NCBI GenBank assembly: GCA_028284285.1
Contig: JANQSA010000051.1
Coordinates: 62,001 to 126,000, forward strand
Length of the DNA: 64,000 bases
Direction: 5' to 3'
Source of the DNA: Croceivirga sp.
GTDB taxonomy: Bacteria > Bacteroidota > Bacteroidia > Flavobacteriales > Flavobacteriaceae
This document shows positions 43,696-53,793 of the stretch, one piece after another (the first letter of the stretch is position 1; each line of letters begins with the position of its first letter). A program made the position numbers and the translations under genes. Below the pieces are notes generated by a model that was not told the origin of the DNA, ran no database searches, and saw nothing but the letters and a program-made list of their open reading frames with translations.

Positions 43696-45552
43696 ATGGC
43701 ACAAACCCAATATACCGAAGAGAATATTCGTTCCCTGGACTGGAAGGAGCACATCCGTATGCGTCCTGGAATGTACATAGGAAAGTTGGGGGATGGCTCC
43801 TCCGCAGATGACGGTATTTACATTCTGTTAAAAGAGGTGATAGATAACTGTATCGATGAGTTTGTCATGGGCGCTGGCAAGACCATTGATATTGCTATCA
43901 AGGACAACATTGTGAAAGTACGGGATTATGGTCGGGGCATTCCTTTGGGAAAAGTGGTGGATGTGGTTTCCAAAATGAACACCGGAGGGAAATATGACAC
44001 CCGGGCCTTTAAAAAATCAGTAGGATTAAATGGAGTGGGGACGAAGGCCGTAAACGCCTTGTCTACTTTTTTTAAAGTGGAATCTACCCGGGATGGCCAA
44101 TCCAAATCCGCAGAGTTCCAAACCGGTAACCTGGTGGAAGAAAATTTGGAAGAGAGCTCTAAGCGTCGAGGTACCCAGGTGAGTTTTGCACCGGATCAAA
44201 GCATTTTCAAAAACTATAAATACCGAAATGAATACGTAGAGCGAATGCTCAAGAACTACGTGTATCTCAATCCGGGATTGACCATTGTTTTTAATGGAGA
44301 GAAATACCACTCGGAAAATGGGCTTAAGGATCTGTTGGAAGACACCAACAGCCAGGAAGACTTCCTGTATCCGGTAATCCATTTAAAAGGTGAGGATATT
44401 GAGGTGGCATTGACCCATAGCAAAACCCAGTATAGCGAGGAATATCATTCTTTCGTAAACGGACAACATACTACCCAGGGTGGGACACATCAGGCAGCGT
44501 TCCGTGAGGCCATAGTAAAGACAGTCCGCGATTATTTCGGGAAGAATTATGACGCCTCAGACATCAGAAAATCAATTATTTCAGCTATCTCAATTAAAGT
44601 AATGGAGCCGGTTTTTGAGAGCCAGACCAAAACCAAGCTAGGTTCCACGGATATGGGAGGTGGTTTGCCTACCGTACGTACTTACATCAATGATTTTGTG
44701 GGAAGGTATCTGGACAATTACCTGCATAAAAATCAGGAAACCGCAGATTTATTGCGAAGAAAGATCATTCAGGCCGAAAAAGAGCGCAAGGAGTTGTCCG
44801 GTATCCGGAAATTGGCCAGGGAAAGGGCGAAAAAAGCGAGTTTGCACAACAAAAAACTTCGGGATTGCCGTTTTCATTTGGGTGATATGAAAAACGAACG
44901 TCGCCTGGAAACCACTTTGTTCATTACTGAGGGGGATTCTGCATCGGGTTCTATCACCAAATCCCGGGATGTTAACACCCAGGCGGTCTTTAGCTTGCGA
45001 GGGAAGCCTTTGAATTCCTATGGAATGACAAAAAAGATTGTATATGAGAATGAAGAATTCAACCTCTTACAGGCTGCCCTGAATATAGAAGAATCGCTGG
45101 AGAGCTTGCGCTATAACAACATTGTTATTGCTACAGATGCCGATGTTGACGGTATGCACATTCGTTTGCTACTCATCACCTTCTTTCTGCAGTTTTTTCC
45201 GGAACTCATCAAGGAAAATCATTTGTACATCCTGCAAACTCCGTTATTTAGAGTACGCAATAAAAAGGAGACCGTGTATTGTTATTCTGAAGAAGAAAAG
45301 AAAGCTGCCATCGCAAAATTGTCCGGGAAACCTGAGATCACGCGTTTTAAAGGATTAGGGGAAATATCACCGGATGAATTCAAACATTTTATTGGGGAAG
45401 ATATCCGATTGGAGCCGGTTATGTTGGACAAGGCGATGTCCATAGACAGGTTGTTACGGTTCTACATGGGAAAAAATACTCCTGACAGACAAGAATTCAT
45501 AATTAATAACCTTAAAGTTGAACTGGATCTGGTAGAAGAAAACCAATTGTAA
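43696..45552 (+). CDS. parE: DNA topoisomerase IV subunit B
   Basis: ParE is the ATPase subunit of topoisomerase IV, which decatenates chromosomes. The 618-residue protein has the GHKL ATPase domain ([34 protein letters not shown]), the transducer domain, and the TOPRIM domain ([19 protein letters not shown]). It precedes parC by 26 bases in an operon. The short length, close to other flavobacterial ParE proteins and lacking the GyrB insertion, supports ParE over GyrB. Confidence 0.93.
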   Translation: MAQTQYTEENIRSLDWKEHIRMRPGMYIGKLGDGSSADDGIYILLKEVIDNCIDEFVMGAGKTIDIAIKDNIVKVRDYGRGIPLGKVVDVVSKMNTGGKYDTRAFKKSVGLNGVGTKAVNALSTFFKVESTRDGQSKSAEFQTGNLVEENLEESSKRRGTQVSFAPDQSIFKNYKYRNEYVERMLKNYVYLNPGLTIVFNGEKYHSENGLKDLLEDTNSQEDFLYPVIHLKGEDIEVALTHSKTQYSEEYHSFVNGQHTTQGGTHQAAFREAIVKTVRDYFGKNYDASDIRKSIISAISIKVMEPVFESQTKTKLGSTDMGGGLPTVRTYINDFVGRYLDNYLHKNQETADLLRRKIIQAEKERKELSGIRKLARERAKKASLHNKKLRDCRFHLGDMKNERRLETTLFITEGDSASGSITKSRDVNTQAVFSLRGKPLNSYGMTKKIVYENEEFNLLQAALNIEESLESLRYNNIVIATDADVDGMHIRLLLITFFLQFFPELIKENHLYILQTPLFRVRNKKETVYCYSEEEKKAAIAKLSGKPEITRFKGLGEISPDEFKHFIGEDIRLEPVMLDKAMSIDRLLRFYMGKNTPDRQEFIINNLKVELDLVEENQL

Positions 45553-45578
45553 AATAACAAGCCACTTTTGCTCGTATC

Positions 45579-48206
45579 ATGGAAGAGAACGGAGAATTGC
45601 AGGAGAATTTTTTAAATGAGGAACATTCCACAGGGGAATCGCTTACCCGGGTAACGGGAATGTACAAGGATTGGTTTTTGGACTACGCCTCTTATGTGAT
45701 CCTCGAGCGGGCCGTACCGGCTATTGAAGATGGTTTTAAACCGGTACAACGGCGAATTATGCACGCCTTGAAAGAGTTGGACGACGGGAGGTACAACAAG
45801 GTGGCCAATGTGGTGGGGCACACTATGCAATACCACCCTCATGGTGATGCCAGCATAGGGGATGCCATGGTGCAAATAGGGCAAAAAGAGCTGTTGATCG
45901 ACACCCAGGGTAACTGGGGGAATATCCTGACCGGCGATAGCGCAGCCGCTTCCCGATATATAGAAGCCCGACTTTCCAAATTTGCCCTGGAGGTAGTGTT
46001 TAGTCCAAAAATTACGGAATGGCAACTATCCTATGACGGAAGAAAAAAAGAGCCCGTAAACCTTCCTGTAAAGTTTCCTTTGCTTTTAGCTCAGGGGGCG
46101 GAAGGAATTGCTGTTGGGCTTTCCACAAAAATACTCCCTCATAATTTTAACGAACTGATAGATGCCTCTATTAAACATCTGAAAGGACAGCGCTTTACAC
46201 TATTTCCGGACTTTCCCACTGCCGGGATCATAGATGTCACCAACTATAATGATGGCTTAAGGGGCGGTAAGGTACGGATCCGGGCGCGTATCGAAAGTTT
46301 GGATAAGAATACATTGGTTATTAAGGAGATACCTTATGGCACTAATACTTCTTCTTTAATAGACTCTATCTTAAAAGCCAATGACAAGGGGAAAATAAAA
46401 ATTAAAAAAATTGAGGATAATACGGCTGCAGAGGTAGAGATCCTTGTTCACATTCCCAGTGGTATTTCTCCGGACAAAACGATAGATGCCCTATATGCTT
46501 TTACGGCCTGTGAATCCTCCATTTCCCCCCTGGGATGTGTGATTGAAGACAATAGCCCCGTATTTCTGGGAATAAGCGAAGTCCTGAAGCGATCTACAGA
46601 GAACACGGTACAATTGCTAAAGGAAGAGCTTGAAATCAGATTGAATGAGTTAGAAGAGCAATGGCATTTTGCTTCTCTGGAACGCATTTTTATTGAAAAC
46701 CGGATTTATCGGGATATTGAAGAGGAAGAGACCTGGGAAGGTGTGATCGCAGCCATAGCTAAAGGTTTACAACCCCATACCCAACATCTGAGGAGAGCGG
46801 TTACCGAAGAGGACATTGTAAAGCTCACGGAAATTCGGATTAAACGAATTTCAAAATTCGACCTGGACAAGGCAAAGCAGCATATTGAAAGCCTTGAGGA
46901 AGGTATCGGGGAAACCAAACATCATCTGGCGCATCTTACGGATTTTGCCATCAATTATTTCAAAACCCTTAAGAAAAAGTACGGGAAGGAGCGAAATCGT
47001 AAATCCGAGATCCGGATTTTTGACGATATTGAAGCGACCAAGGTAGTCATTCGCAATACCAAGCTGTATGTAAACCGCGAGGAGGGGTTTGTAGGAACCT
47101 CCCTGCGAAAGGATGAATACGTAACGGATTGTAGTGATATTGACGATATCATTGTCTTTACAAAAAAAGGGGGGATGATGATCACCAAGGTAGATTCCAA
47201 AACCTTTGTGGATAAGAACATCATCCATGTTGCCGTGTTTAAAAGGAAAGATAAGCGCACCACCTACAATATGATCTATAAGGACGGTAAAGGAGGGGCA
47301 TGCTACATCAAACGATTTAATGTCACGGGCATTACCCGTGACAAAATGTACAACTTAACCAGCGGCAAACCCTATACCGATGTATTGTATTTCAGTGCAA
47401 ATCCTAATGGAGAAGCCGAATTGGTTACGGTGCATTTAAGGCATTCCGGGAGTATTAAGAAGCTAAAATGGGATGTGGATTTTGCGGATGTCCTCATAAA
47501 AGGCAGAGCTTCCAAAGGAAATATTGTCACCAAATACGCGGTAAAGCGTATTGAGTTGAAGGAAAAAGGATTGTCTACCCTGAAGCCCCGTAAAATCTGG
47601 TTTGATGATGTGGTACAACGTTTAAATGTTGACGAAAGAGGGGAACTTCTGGGCGAGTTTAGGGCAGAAGACATGCTCTTGGTCGCCAACCAAAGGGGAT
47701 ACGTAAAGACCATACCTCCCGATCTAAATACGCGCTTTGATGATGATACCATTGTTTTGGAAAAATGGAAACCCAATAAGCCTATTTCCGTTATCTACTA
47801 CGAAGGAGAAAAAGAACGGTATTACGTTAAGCGTTTTTTAATTGAAAACCCCAATAAGGAGGAACAGGTCATCTCAGAACATCCTAAATCACAGTTAGAG
47901 CTCATTTCTACCGATTGGCGACCTGTTGTGGAAATAGAGTTTGCGAAACCCAGAGGTAAAGAGGCCAAACCCAATGAACGGGTTACCGTTGAGGATTTCA
48001 TAGCCGTAAAAGGAATAAAAGCGCTTGGCAATCAACTCACTTCCCTTAAGGTCAAACAAATAAACCGTTTAGAGCCTCAGCCTTTTGATGAGCCAAAAGA
48101 ACAAGCTGCAACGGATATTGAAGTGGTGGATGAAGAAGCTATTTCCGGTTCAGAAAAAGAAATTGATGTTAAAAACAGTGAATCTGATCAACCGACCTTG
48201 TTTTGA
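45579..48206 (+). CDS. parC: DNA topoisomerase IV subunit A
   Basis: ParC is the cleavage/religation subunit that pairs with ParE. The 875-residue protein carries the winged-helix core (PVQRRIMHALKELDDGRYNK, YHPHGDASIGDAMVQ) with the active tyrosine in AASRYIEARL. A beta-pinwheel C-terminal region runs from about 480 on. No strict GyrA-box is seen, in line with ParC. The last about 40 residues are acidic and poorly conserved. Confidence 0.93.
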   Translation: MEENGELQENFLNEEHSTGESLTRVTGMYKDWFLDYASYVILERAVPAIEDGFKPVQRRIMHALKELDDGRYNKVANVVGHTMQYHPHGDASIGDAMVQIGQKELLIDTQGNWGNILTGDSAAASRYIEARLSKFALEVVFSPKITEWQLSYDGRKKEPVNLPVKFPLLLAQGAEGIAVGLSTKILPHNFNELIDASIKHLKGQRFTLFPDFPTAGIIDVTNYNDGLRGGKVRIRARIESLDKNTLVIKEIPYGTNTSSLIDSILKANDKGKIKIKKIEDNTAAEVEILVHIPSGISPDKTIDALYAFTACESSISPLGCVIEDNSPVFLGISEVLKRSTENTVQLLKEELEIRLNELEEQWHFASLERIFIENRIYRDIEEEETWEGVIAAIAKGLQPHTQHLRRAVTEEDIVKLTEIRIKRISKFDLDKAKQHIESLEEGIGETKHHLAHLTDFAINYFKTLKKKYGKERNRKSEIRIFDDIEATKVVIRNTKLYVNREEGFVGTSLRKDEYVTDCSDIDDIIVFTKKGGMMITKVDSKTFVDKNIIHVAVFKRKDKRTTYNMIYKDGKGGACYIKRFNVTGITRDKMYNLTSGKPYTDVLYFSANPNGEAELVTVHLRHSGSIKKLKWDVDFADVLIKGRASKGNIVTKYAVKRIELKEKGLSTLKPRKIWFDDVVQRLNVDERGELLGEFRAEDMLLVANQRGYVKTIPPDLNTRFDDDTIVLEKWKPNKPISVIYYEGEKERYYVKRFLIENPNKEEQVISEHPKSQLELISTDWRPVVEIEFAKPRGKEAKPNERVTVEDFIAVKGIKALGNQLTSLKVKQINRLEPQPFDEPKEQAATDIEVVDEEAISGSEKEIDVKNSESDQPTLF

Positions 48207-48267
48207 CGAATTATTCCAGTATCTTCCGGCATTATAGTTTCCCTAATTCCTTTAATCATTAAAGCCT

Positions 48268-49224
48268 ATGGATTTCACGAACCCACTGGTATACGGGGTA
48301 CCGGTCTTTATTGCTTTTATCTTAGTAGAACTGACGTATAGTAAAGCTCACGGAGATGACCATATATACCATTGGAAGGATTTATTTGCAAGCGGTTTCA
48401 TGGGGATTGGTTCAGCCGTTTTGGGCCCCCTCTTTAAGGTGCTTTTTGCCATAGCGCTTTTTGAAGGCGTTTATGAATGGTGTAATCCTTATGTTGATGG
48501 TGTCCGGCAGAATGTATTGGGGTATGCCTCCTTTGGATATGCCTGGTACATTTGGCTTTTTTGTCAATTGGCAGATGATTTTACCTATTATTGGTTCCAC
48601 AGAGCGAACCATGAAATCCGTTTTTTATGGGCGGCACATATTGTCCACCATTCTTCCGATAATTTTAATTTGGGTACTGCGGTGCGAAATGGTTGGTTTA
48701 CCATATTGTACAAACCACTGTTTTATATGTGGATGCCGGCAATAGGATTTCCTCCTGAAATGGTTTTGGTGTGTTTGGGTATTGAAGCCTTATGGCAATT
48801 TCAATTGCACTCCCAGTATATTCCGAAATTAGGATGGTTGGAAAAGATTTTTAATACCCATACCATGCATCAGGTCCATCATGCTCAAAATGTGGAATAC
48901 CTGGACAAAAATCACGGAGGGTTCTTAAATATTTTTGACAAGCTTTTTGGCACCTGGAAAGAGTTTGATGAGGAAATAGATGTCAAGTATGGGGTCATCC
49001 ATTCCCCTAATTCGTACAACCCCGCTGTTATCCTTACGCATGAATACAAGGACATATGGAAGGATGTAAAAAAAGCGGATAAATGGTCCCATAAGCTCAT
49101 GTACATTTTTGGGCCACCAGGATGGAGCCATGACGGGAGTACATTAACCGTTAAACAACAACAGGCACTTCACAAAAAGCAACAGCAATTGGAACCGGGA
49201 ATGGTGTATCAACGGCCAAACTGA
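48268..49224 (+). CDS. Sterol desaturase/fatty acid hydroxylase family protein
   Basis: The 318-residue membrane protein has the di-iron histidine clusters of the family: HRANHE (near 111), HIVHHSSDNF (near 128) and HTMHQVHHAQN (near 200). These enzymes hydroxylate or desaturate lipids in the inner membrane. Flavobacterial members near parC are of unknown substrate; hydroxylation of carotenoids or fatty acids of sulfonolipids or flexirubins is possible. It lies 61 bases after parC and ends one base before the convergent TerC gene. Confidence 0.85.
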   Translation: MDFTNPLVYGVPVFIAFILVELTYSKAHGDDHIYHWKDLFASGFMGIGSAVLGPLFKVLFAIALFEGVYEWCNPYVDGVRQNVLGYASFGYAWYIWLFCQLADDFTYYWFHRANHEIRFLWAAHIVHHSSDNFNLGTAVRNGWFTILYKPLFYMWMPAIGFPPEMVLVCLGIEALWQFQLHSQYIPKLGWLEKIFNTHTMHQVHHAQNVEYLDKNHGGFLNIFDKLFGTWKEFDEEIDVKYGVIHSPNSYNPAVILTHEYKDIWKDVKKADKWSHKLMYIFGPPGWSHDGSTLTVKQQQALHKKQQQLEPGMVYQRPN

Positions 49225-50046
49225 TCATTCTTCCAGTAGGTCCTCTGTTACTTCCCTTTGTTTTCTGTTTCGCATCATTCGCATATCCAGGAATTCTACC
49301 ATGAGCGAGAAGGTAATGGCAAAATACAAGTAGCCTTTGGGAATGGAGCCTACCTCATTGTCAAATACTACCAAATGGGATAAATGGGCGGCCTCTGCAA
49401 TAAGCATAAATCCAATCAGGATCAGGAAAGAAAGGCCCAGGACCTGAATAGAAGGATGCCGATTCACAAATTCTCCCACGGGATTGGCAAACAGCAACAT
49501 GATGATCACGGAAGCCACTACGGCAACTATCATTAGGATGAGTGCATCGTTGGGGTTAGGGGAGATACCGTTGGTCATTCCAATAGCGGTAAGAATTGAA
49601 TCAAAGGAGAATACGATATTAATCACGGTGATTTGAACAATAGCATTGGTTAACGAGGTGGATCGCGCCTTTTTGACTTCCCGTTCATCATGACCCCGAT
49701 CCTCAATTTTTTCATGGATCTCTTTTGTGCTCTTGTACAGCAAAAAAAGTCCTCCTAAGAATAAAATAAGAGCCTGCCAACTAATCCCGCCATGGATCCA
49801 GGACTCACTCAAGACCAAAAATGGTTTTTTCAGGGAGGTGAGCCAGGTAATTCCGAAAAGTAAAATAATCCGCATGGCCATGGCCAAAACCAACCCAATA
49901 TTGGTCGCTTTTTTCCTGTCTTTTTTTTCCAGTTTACCGGCAGCAATGGTAATAAAAATAATATTGTCTATGCCCAGAATGATTTCCAAAAACGTCAAGG
50001 TAAAGAGCGCCATCCAGGCGTCCGGGCTGGTGAAGATTTCAAACAT
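49225..50046 (-). CDS. TerC-family integral membrane protein
   Basis: The 273-residue protein has about seven helices with the TerC motif FLEIILGIDNIIFITIAAGK and the second acidic motif NIVFSFDSILTAIGMT. TerC/Alx proteins export metal ions such as manganese, in some cases during protein secretion. There is no tellurite operon around it. It follows the gene at 50049 on the same strand by two bases and shares its transcription. Confidence 0.9.
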   Translation of the reverse strand: MFEIFTSPDAWMALFTLTFLEIILGIDNIIFITIAAGKLEKKDRKKATNIGLVLAMAMRIILLFGITWLTSLKKPFLVLSESWIHGGISWQALILFLGGLFLLYKSTKEIHEKIEDRGHDEREVKKARSTSLTNAIVQITVINIVFSFDSILTAIGMTNGISPNPNDALILMIVAVVASVIIMLLFANPVGEFVNRHPSIQVLGLSFLILIGFMLIAEAAHLSHLVVFDNEVGSIPKGYLYFAITFSLMVEFLDMRMMRNRKQREVTEDLLEE

Positions 50047-50048
50047 GG

Positions 50049-50438
50049 TTAGTGTTTTTTATAAGCGGTTGCTCGTAATTTTTTAGCCGAACCTACGGCG
50101 TTGAACTCAAATGTATAAGAACTATCGGTAGTGGTCAAAATTTTTATATGGATGGATTTTTCCTCAGCTCGATTCTTTGGATTGCGATTTTTCAAAATGT
50201 ATTCACAATCATTGATCCAACGGACGGTTGAGGTATCGGTGCTGCCTTGAAAATACTCAACTTCCAGGGAGTCATTTCTGATAAAGGTGGTAATAAGACT
50301 ATCCCCTTCCAACAGGGTGTAGGAAAAGAAGGTTCCGGTTTTGTGCTGTGCACAATCCCGGTCGGGTAGGGTAAAGCAGGCCGTTACCAGGAGTACGGGT
50401 AGGAGTGCCGGTACCCCTTTGGGTATAAATCGATTCAT
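50049..50438 (-). CDS. Small lipoprotein of unknown function
   Basis: The 129-residue protein has a signal peptide with lipobox LLVTAC and a beta-strand body with two further cysteines (RDCAQHKTGTFFSY, WINDCEYIL). Such genes are often labelled topoisomerase IV because they lie near parC; nothing in the sequence supports this. It precedes terC by two bases, so it is in the same unit. Function unknown. Confidence 0.7.
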   Translation of the reverse strand: MNRFIPKGVPALLPVLLVTACFTLPDRDCAQHKTGTFFSYTLLEGDSLITTFIRNDSLEVEYFQGSTDTSTVRWINDCEYILKNRNPKNRAEEKSIHIKILTTTDSSYTFEFNAVGSAKKLRATAYKKH

Positions 50439-50453
50439 ACCGTAAAAATACTC

Positions 50454-50846
50454 CTATTTTTTGGGGTCATAGGAACGAAATGTACCATCGCCGTAAAACA
50501 GCACCACCCTGACCAGTTCTTTCTCCGGATCATCTTTGCGTTCACCGTCTGGTACAATGGCCCGTGTGCTGGTAGAATCCCCAGCTTCTTCATACAGTAC
50601 GGGTGGGTCAGTAGCAGCAGTGGCCGTTGCGATAAGATCTGAACGGAATTCCCCCTTTCCAATCAGCAGCCAATACAGATTTACTTCGGGATATTCCTGG
50701 ATAAGCTTCAAAACAAAATCCAAACTGGGCTTATTCCTACCCGAGAGTAGGTGGGAAATACTGGAACGCGGTATCCCCAAACTATCCGCAAAGGCAGAAG
50801 GGGTCAATTGGTAATACTCCATTAGGGTTTTAAGCCGGTCAAGCAT
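50454..50846 (-). CDS. XRE-family helix-turn-helix regulator
   Basis: The 130-residue protein has an N-terminal helix-turn-helix (about 9-55, LTPSAFADSLGIPRSSISHLLSGRN broken by the turn) and the motif YPEVNLYWLLIGKGEF typical of flavobacterial XRE proteins. The C-terminal part is variable and acidic, ending in DGTFRSYDPK. A paralogue is at 61286. TTTACA-N2-TGTAAA dyads at 50851-50864 and 51076-51089 are likely operator sites, the first of them only 4 bases upstream of its start. Targets beyond itself are unknown. Confidence 0.8.
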   Translation of the reverse strand: MLDRLKTLMEYYQLTPSAFADSLGIPRSSISHLLSGRNKPSLDFVLKLIQEYPEVNLYWLLIGKGEFRSDLIATATAATDPPVLYEEAGDSTSTRAIVPDGERKDDPEKELVRVVLFYGDGTFRSYDPKK

Positions 50847-50850
50847 TAAG

Positions 50851-50864
50851 TTTACAAATGTAAA
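50851..50864. promoter_or_regulatory. Dyad TTTACA-AA-TGTAAA, candidate XRE operator
   Basis: Perfect 6-bp arms with a 2-base centre, 4 bases upstream of the XRE start codon. A second copy with centre TT lies at 51076-51089. The position fits autorepression. Confidence 0.5.
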
Positions 50865-51075
50865 TTATTAAAGATAAAGGTAACAAAATCTGGCTAAACG
50901 AGATCGGATTCGCCCTGTAGATATTTCATTCGACAGCTTAAGTAAAAGATATTAAAATACTGATTACTAATTAAGTATTATACAGTGAAACTTGATTAAC
51001 AATCTATTGATATTTTCAGTTCAAGGATGTAAACAACGAGTACTACACTGAGCAAGTACAGTTTACAATTATAAA

Positions 51076-51089
51076 TTTACATTTGTAAA
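51076..51089. promoter_or_regulatory. Dyad TTTACA-TT-TGTAAA, second copy
   Basis: Same arms as at 50851-50864. A further GTTTAC at 51061-51066 pairs with GTAAAC at 51085-51090. It lies about 130 bases upstream of the Lrp-type gene and 230 bases from the XRE gene. Confidence 0.5.
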
Positions 51090-51216
51090 CAAACAGGCGT
51101 AGAAGTGCTATGATTTTGGGTGACAGGGAGTACTTTCTTGAATTATTTTTAAAAAATAAGTCAATTAATTACAATATATTTCTTAATTCATTAATTTTAC
51201 TGCAAACTTTATTGTT

Positions 51217-51696
51217 ATGAGCAAAGTGAAACTGGATGAAATAGACCATCAGATTCTTGACATGCTAATTGACAACACCCGTACGCCGTTCACGGATATC
51301 GCAAAAAAACTGTTGATTTCGGCGGGCACGGTGCACGTACGTGTTAAAAAAATGGAAGAAGCCGGTATCATCAAAGGGTCTTCTTTGACCTTGGACTATG
51401 TTAAGCTAGGGTATTCTTTCATTGCCTATGTGGGTATTTTTTTAGAAAAAACACATCAAACAAAATTTGTGTTGGAACGCCTTACGCAAATTCCTTATGT
51501 CACTGTTGCACATATCACTACCGGAAAATTCAATATCTTCTGTAAGATTCGTGCCAAGGACACTACCCATGCCAAAAACATCATCTTTAAAATAGACGAT
51601 ATAGACGGTATTAACCGGACGGAAACCATGATCTCCCTGGAAGAAAGCATCAATGATAAGAAGCGGTTGATGCACACTATTTTCAACGAGCTATAA
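51217..51696 (+). CDS. Lrp/AsnC-family transcriptional regulator
   Basis: The 159-residue protein has an N-terminal winged helix (about 6-60, LDEIDHQILDMLIDN and the recognition helix region SAGTVHVRVKKMEEAG) and a C-terminal RAM ligand domain (about 70-150). These respond to amino acids. The effector is unknown; proline dehydrogenase and alanine dehydrogenase genes lie a few kb away, which makes amino acid catabolism a reasonable target. The DinB-like gene follows after 8 bases. Confidence 0.9.
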   Translation: MSKVKLDEIDHQILDMLIDNTRTPFTDIAKKLLISAGTVHVRVKKMEEAGIIKGSSLTLDYVKLGYSFIAYVGIFLEKTHQTKFVLERLTQIPYVTVAHITTGKFNIFCKIRAKDTTHAKNIIFKIDDIDGINRTETMISLEESINDKKRLMHTIFNEL

Positions 51697-51704
51697 GTTA
51701 CCTG

Positions 51705-52223
51705 ATGAAGGTATCGCAATTGGAGTCCTGGGAATATGATCCCTACTATGCCCCGTATATCAAAACTTTGGGCAATGTTACCGTATTGGATACCTTGGAA
51801 AAGGGATACGATAGCATGGTGGAATATATTAAAGGCATACCGGAGCATAAAATGACTTATGCCTATGCCAGGGAAAAGTGGACGGTTGCCGAAGTCCTAT
51901 TGCACCTAATAGATGCTGAGCGGGTTTTTCAATACCGGGCTTTGCGTTTCTCCCGGAACGATAAGACGGCCCTCCCGGGATTTGATCAGGATAGTTATGT
52001 GGAAGAGTCTGGGGCAGGGCAAAAAACAAAAGAACAGTTGCTTGAAGAATTTAGTGCGGTACGAAAAGCCAGTATTGCTTTGTTTGCATCCTGTACGGAT
52101 GCGCTGCTATTACGATGGGGGATAGCGAGTGGCAGTAAAGTAAGCGTCAGGGCCTTAGGGTGTATTATTGGAGGACATCAGCGGCATCACCTTAAGATAT
52201 TAAAGGAAAGGTATGGTCTTTAG
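51705..52223 (+). CDS. DinB-like four-helix metalloprotein
   Basis: The 172-residue cytoplasmic protein has the DinB/YfiT fold with the metal histidines in VAEVLLHLIDAERVFQYRALRF and GGHQRHHLKILKERY. Its biochemical role is unknown; bacillithiol or mycothiol transferases belong to the superfamily. It lies 8 bases behind the Lrp-type regulator gene and its end overlaps the convergent gene at 52220 by four bases. Unlike the relative at 12723, it has no export signal. Confidence 0.75.
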   Translation: MKVSQLESWEYDPYYAPYIKTLGNVTVLDTLEKGYDSMVEYIKGIPEHKMTYAYAREKWTVAEVLLHLIDAERVFQYRALRFSRNDKTALPGFDQDSYVEESGAGQKTKEQLLEEFSAVRKASIALFASCTDALLLRWGIASGSKVSVRALGCIIGGHQRHHLKILKERYGL

Positions 52224-52552
52224 GAAAAGTCTTCGGTCTCCGAATCCAATTCAGCCGTTACATCAAGATCTGCATTCAGCACCTCATCTTTAGCAGTGTT
52301 CTCCGCAGAGGTATGCTCCAACTCCTTTTCGATATTGGCATCAAAATTGGAAATAAAGTTAGACAGGCTTTTGCTGATTTTCACCAGATAAATCGTATCC
52401 ACGGTCCGTACTTCAACGGCTTCAATAAGCTCACCGTTGGGCTTTTTTAGCACAATAATATCATCATCGCCATATCCGTGAGGGTACAATTCAATTAATA
52501 AGGCCGCCGCATGGTGGTCAAGTTTCTTGTAGTCTATAATAATGCGTTTCAT
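52220..52552 (-). CDS. Conserved hypothetical acidic protein
   Basis: The 110-residue protein starts MKRIIIDYKKLDHHAAALLI and shows a compact alpha/beta N-terminal half with YPHGYGDDDIIVLKKPNGELIEAVEVRT. The C-terminal tail is acidic and disordered. Similar small genes accompany aroB/proline dehydrogenase in flavobacteria. No function known. Confidence 0.65.
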   Translation of the reverse strand: MKRIIIDYKKLDHHAAALLIELYPHGYGDDDIIVLKKPNGELIEAVEVRTVDTIYLVKISKSLSNFISNFDANIEKELEHTSAENTAKDEVLNADLDVTAELDSETEDFS

Positions 52553-52647
52553 GGCTGGTATATCCGATTTGTTATTCCGAAACTATAAAAAAATGCAAGC
52601 TTCCCGGGTAAAGAGTTGTCAATGAATAGTTTTAGTATATGAAGCTA

Positions 52648-53703
52648 CTATTCCTTGTAGTAAGCAAAAGCCGCCTTAAAAAGATGCGGTGCTATCTGTA
52701 CATCAATGACAGCAGTACCAATTTCCTGGAGTAAAACAAAATTGATATTTCCATGAGAATTTTTTTTATCGTGCTTCAACAGGTCCACAATAATGGCCTG
52801 GTCCCGGGAAGAAATGGCCTTACGATCAAAATGACCTAAAAAAACACGCTTTATCTCATCCAATTCCACCCTGGAAAGACCGGTAAGCTTGTGGGACAAA
52901 TAGCCTTCAAGGATCATACCGATGGCAATGGCTTCCCCATGCAATAACGCCCCGTGCCTTGGGGCTTCCAGAAAGTAGGACTCAATAGCATGCCCGAAGG
53001 TGTGCCCGAAATTCAGTTTTTTGCGGATGTTCTTTTCCAGGGGATCCTGGGTAACGATCTGGCCCTTGATATGTATTGAGGTCTGAATATGAGCTGAAGT
53101 AGTAAACGATGTTGCTGAAGCTAAAGCCTGCCAGTATCCGCTATCCCAGATCAAGCCGTGTTTGTACATTTCGGCCGCACCACTTTTTAGCTGACGTTGG
53201 TCCAGGGTTTTTAGGAATTCGGGAAAAACCAAAACCATTTGTGGTTGCACGATCACCCCTACCTGATTTTTAAGGGTCCCCAGATCTACCCCTGTTTTGC
53301 CCCCAAGGGAAGCATCTACCATAGCCAATAAGGAGGTGGGGATATTGATAAAGTCTATTCCCCGCTTAAACGTACAGGCTACAAACCCGCCAAGATCGGT
53401 AACCACACCTCCTCCGAGATTGATAAGCAAACTGTTGCGATCACACCCCAGTTCGGACAACCCCTCCCATACCGGGATACAGCTTTGTACACTTTTGAAG
53501 GCCTCGCCGGGCTTAATAGTGAGCACCCCATCCGGAGTGAAGGGAACTAAATCTTGAAATACGGGCAAACAAAGTGCCCTGGTATTTTCATCTACCAGGA
53601 TTACCACTTTAGAGTACTTTTTCTGTTCCAGAGTTTGGAGCAATGCAGCAATGGCTACTTCATTAAAATGCACTTCATGTGCCGGTGTTACTACGGATTC
53701 CAT
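52648..53703 (-). CDS. aroB: 3-dehydroquinate synthase
   Basis: AroB turns DAHP into 3-dehydroquinate, the second shikimate step. The 351-residue protein starts at ATG 53703 (MESVVTPAHEV); the longer frame begins at a TTG. NAD and zinc sites are visible: NLGGGVVTDLGGFVACTFKRG, the KNQVG/PQMV region, SGAAEMYKHG, and NFGHTFGHAIE with the zinc histidines. It is divergent from proline dehydrogenase with a 90-base gap. Confidence 0.95.
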   Translation of the reverse strand: MESVVTPAHEVHFNEVAIAALLQTLEQKKYSKVVILVDENTRALCLPVFQDLVPFTPDGVLTIKPGEAFKSVQSCIPVWEGLSELGCDRNSLLINLGGGVVTDLGGFVACTFKRGIDFINIPTSLLAMVDASLGGKTGVDLGTLKNQVGVIVQPQMVLVFPEFLKTLDQRQLKSGAAEMYKHGLIWDSGYWQALASATSFTTSAHIQTSIHIKGQIVTQDPLEKNIRKKLNFGHTFGHAIESYFLEAPRHGALLHGEAIAIGMILEGYLSHKLTGLSRVELDEIKRVFLGHFDRKAISSRDQAIIVDLLKHDKKNSHGNINFVLLQEIGTAVIDVQIAPHLFKAAFAYYKE

Positions 53704-53793
53704 CGGTTCAATTCTCAATCAAAGAAAACCATAATTTGATAAAAAGAATATTCCGGCAGGACTTATCTTTGTTTTCTTGTGAATTTGATAAGA

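Larger units (their letters stand above)
50847..51216. other. 370-base intergenic region with two dyads
   Basis: It separates the divergent XRE and Lrp genes. Contents: the TTTACA-N2-TGTAAA dyads at 50851-50864 and 51076-51089, and a possible -7 element TAATTTTA at 51192-51199 for the Lrp gene. The 210 bases between the dyads contain no gene I can see. Confidence 0.5.

Noticed and set aside
50049-50438. Annotation of this small gene as part of DNA topoisomerase IV
   Set aside because: It is a short lipoprotein with no topoisomerase motif. The label probably spreads from its position near parC.
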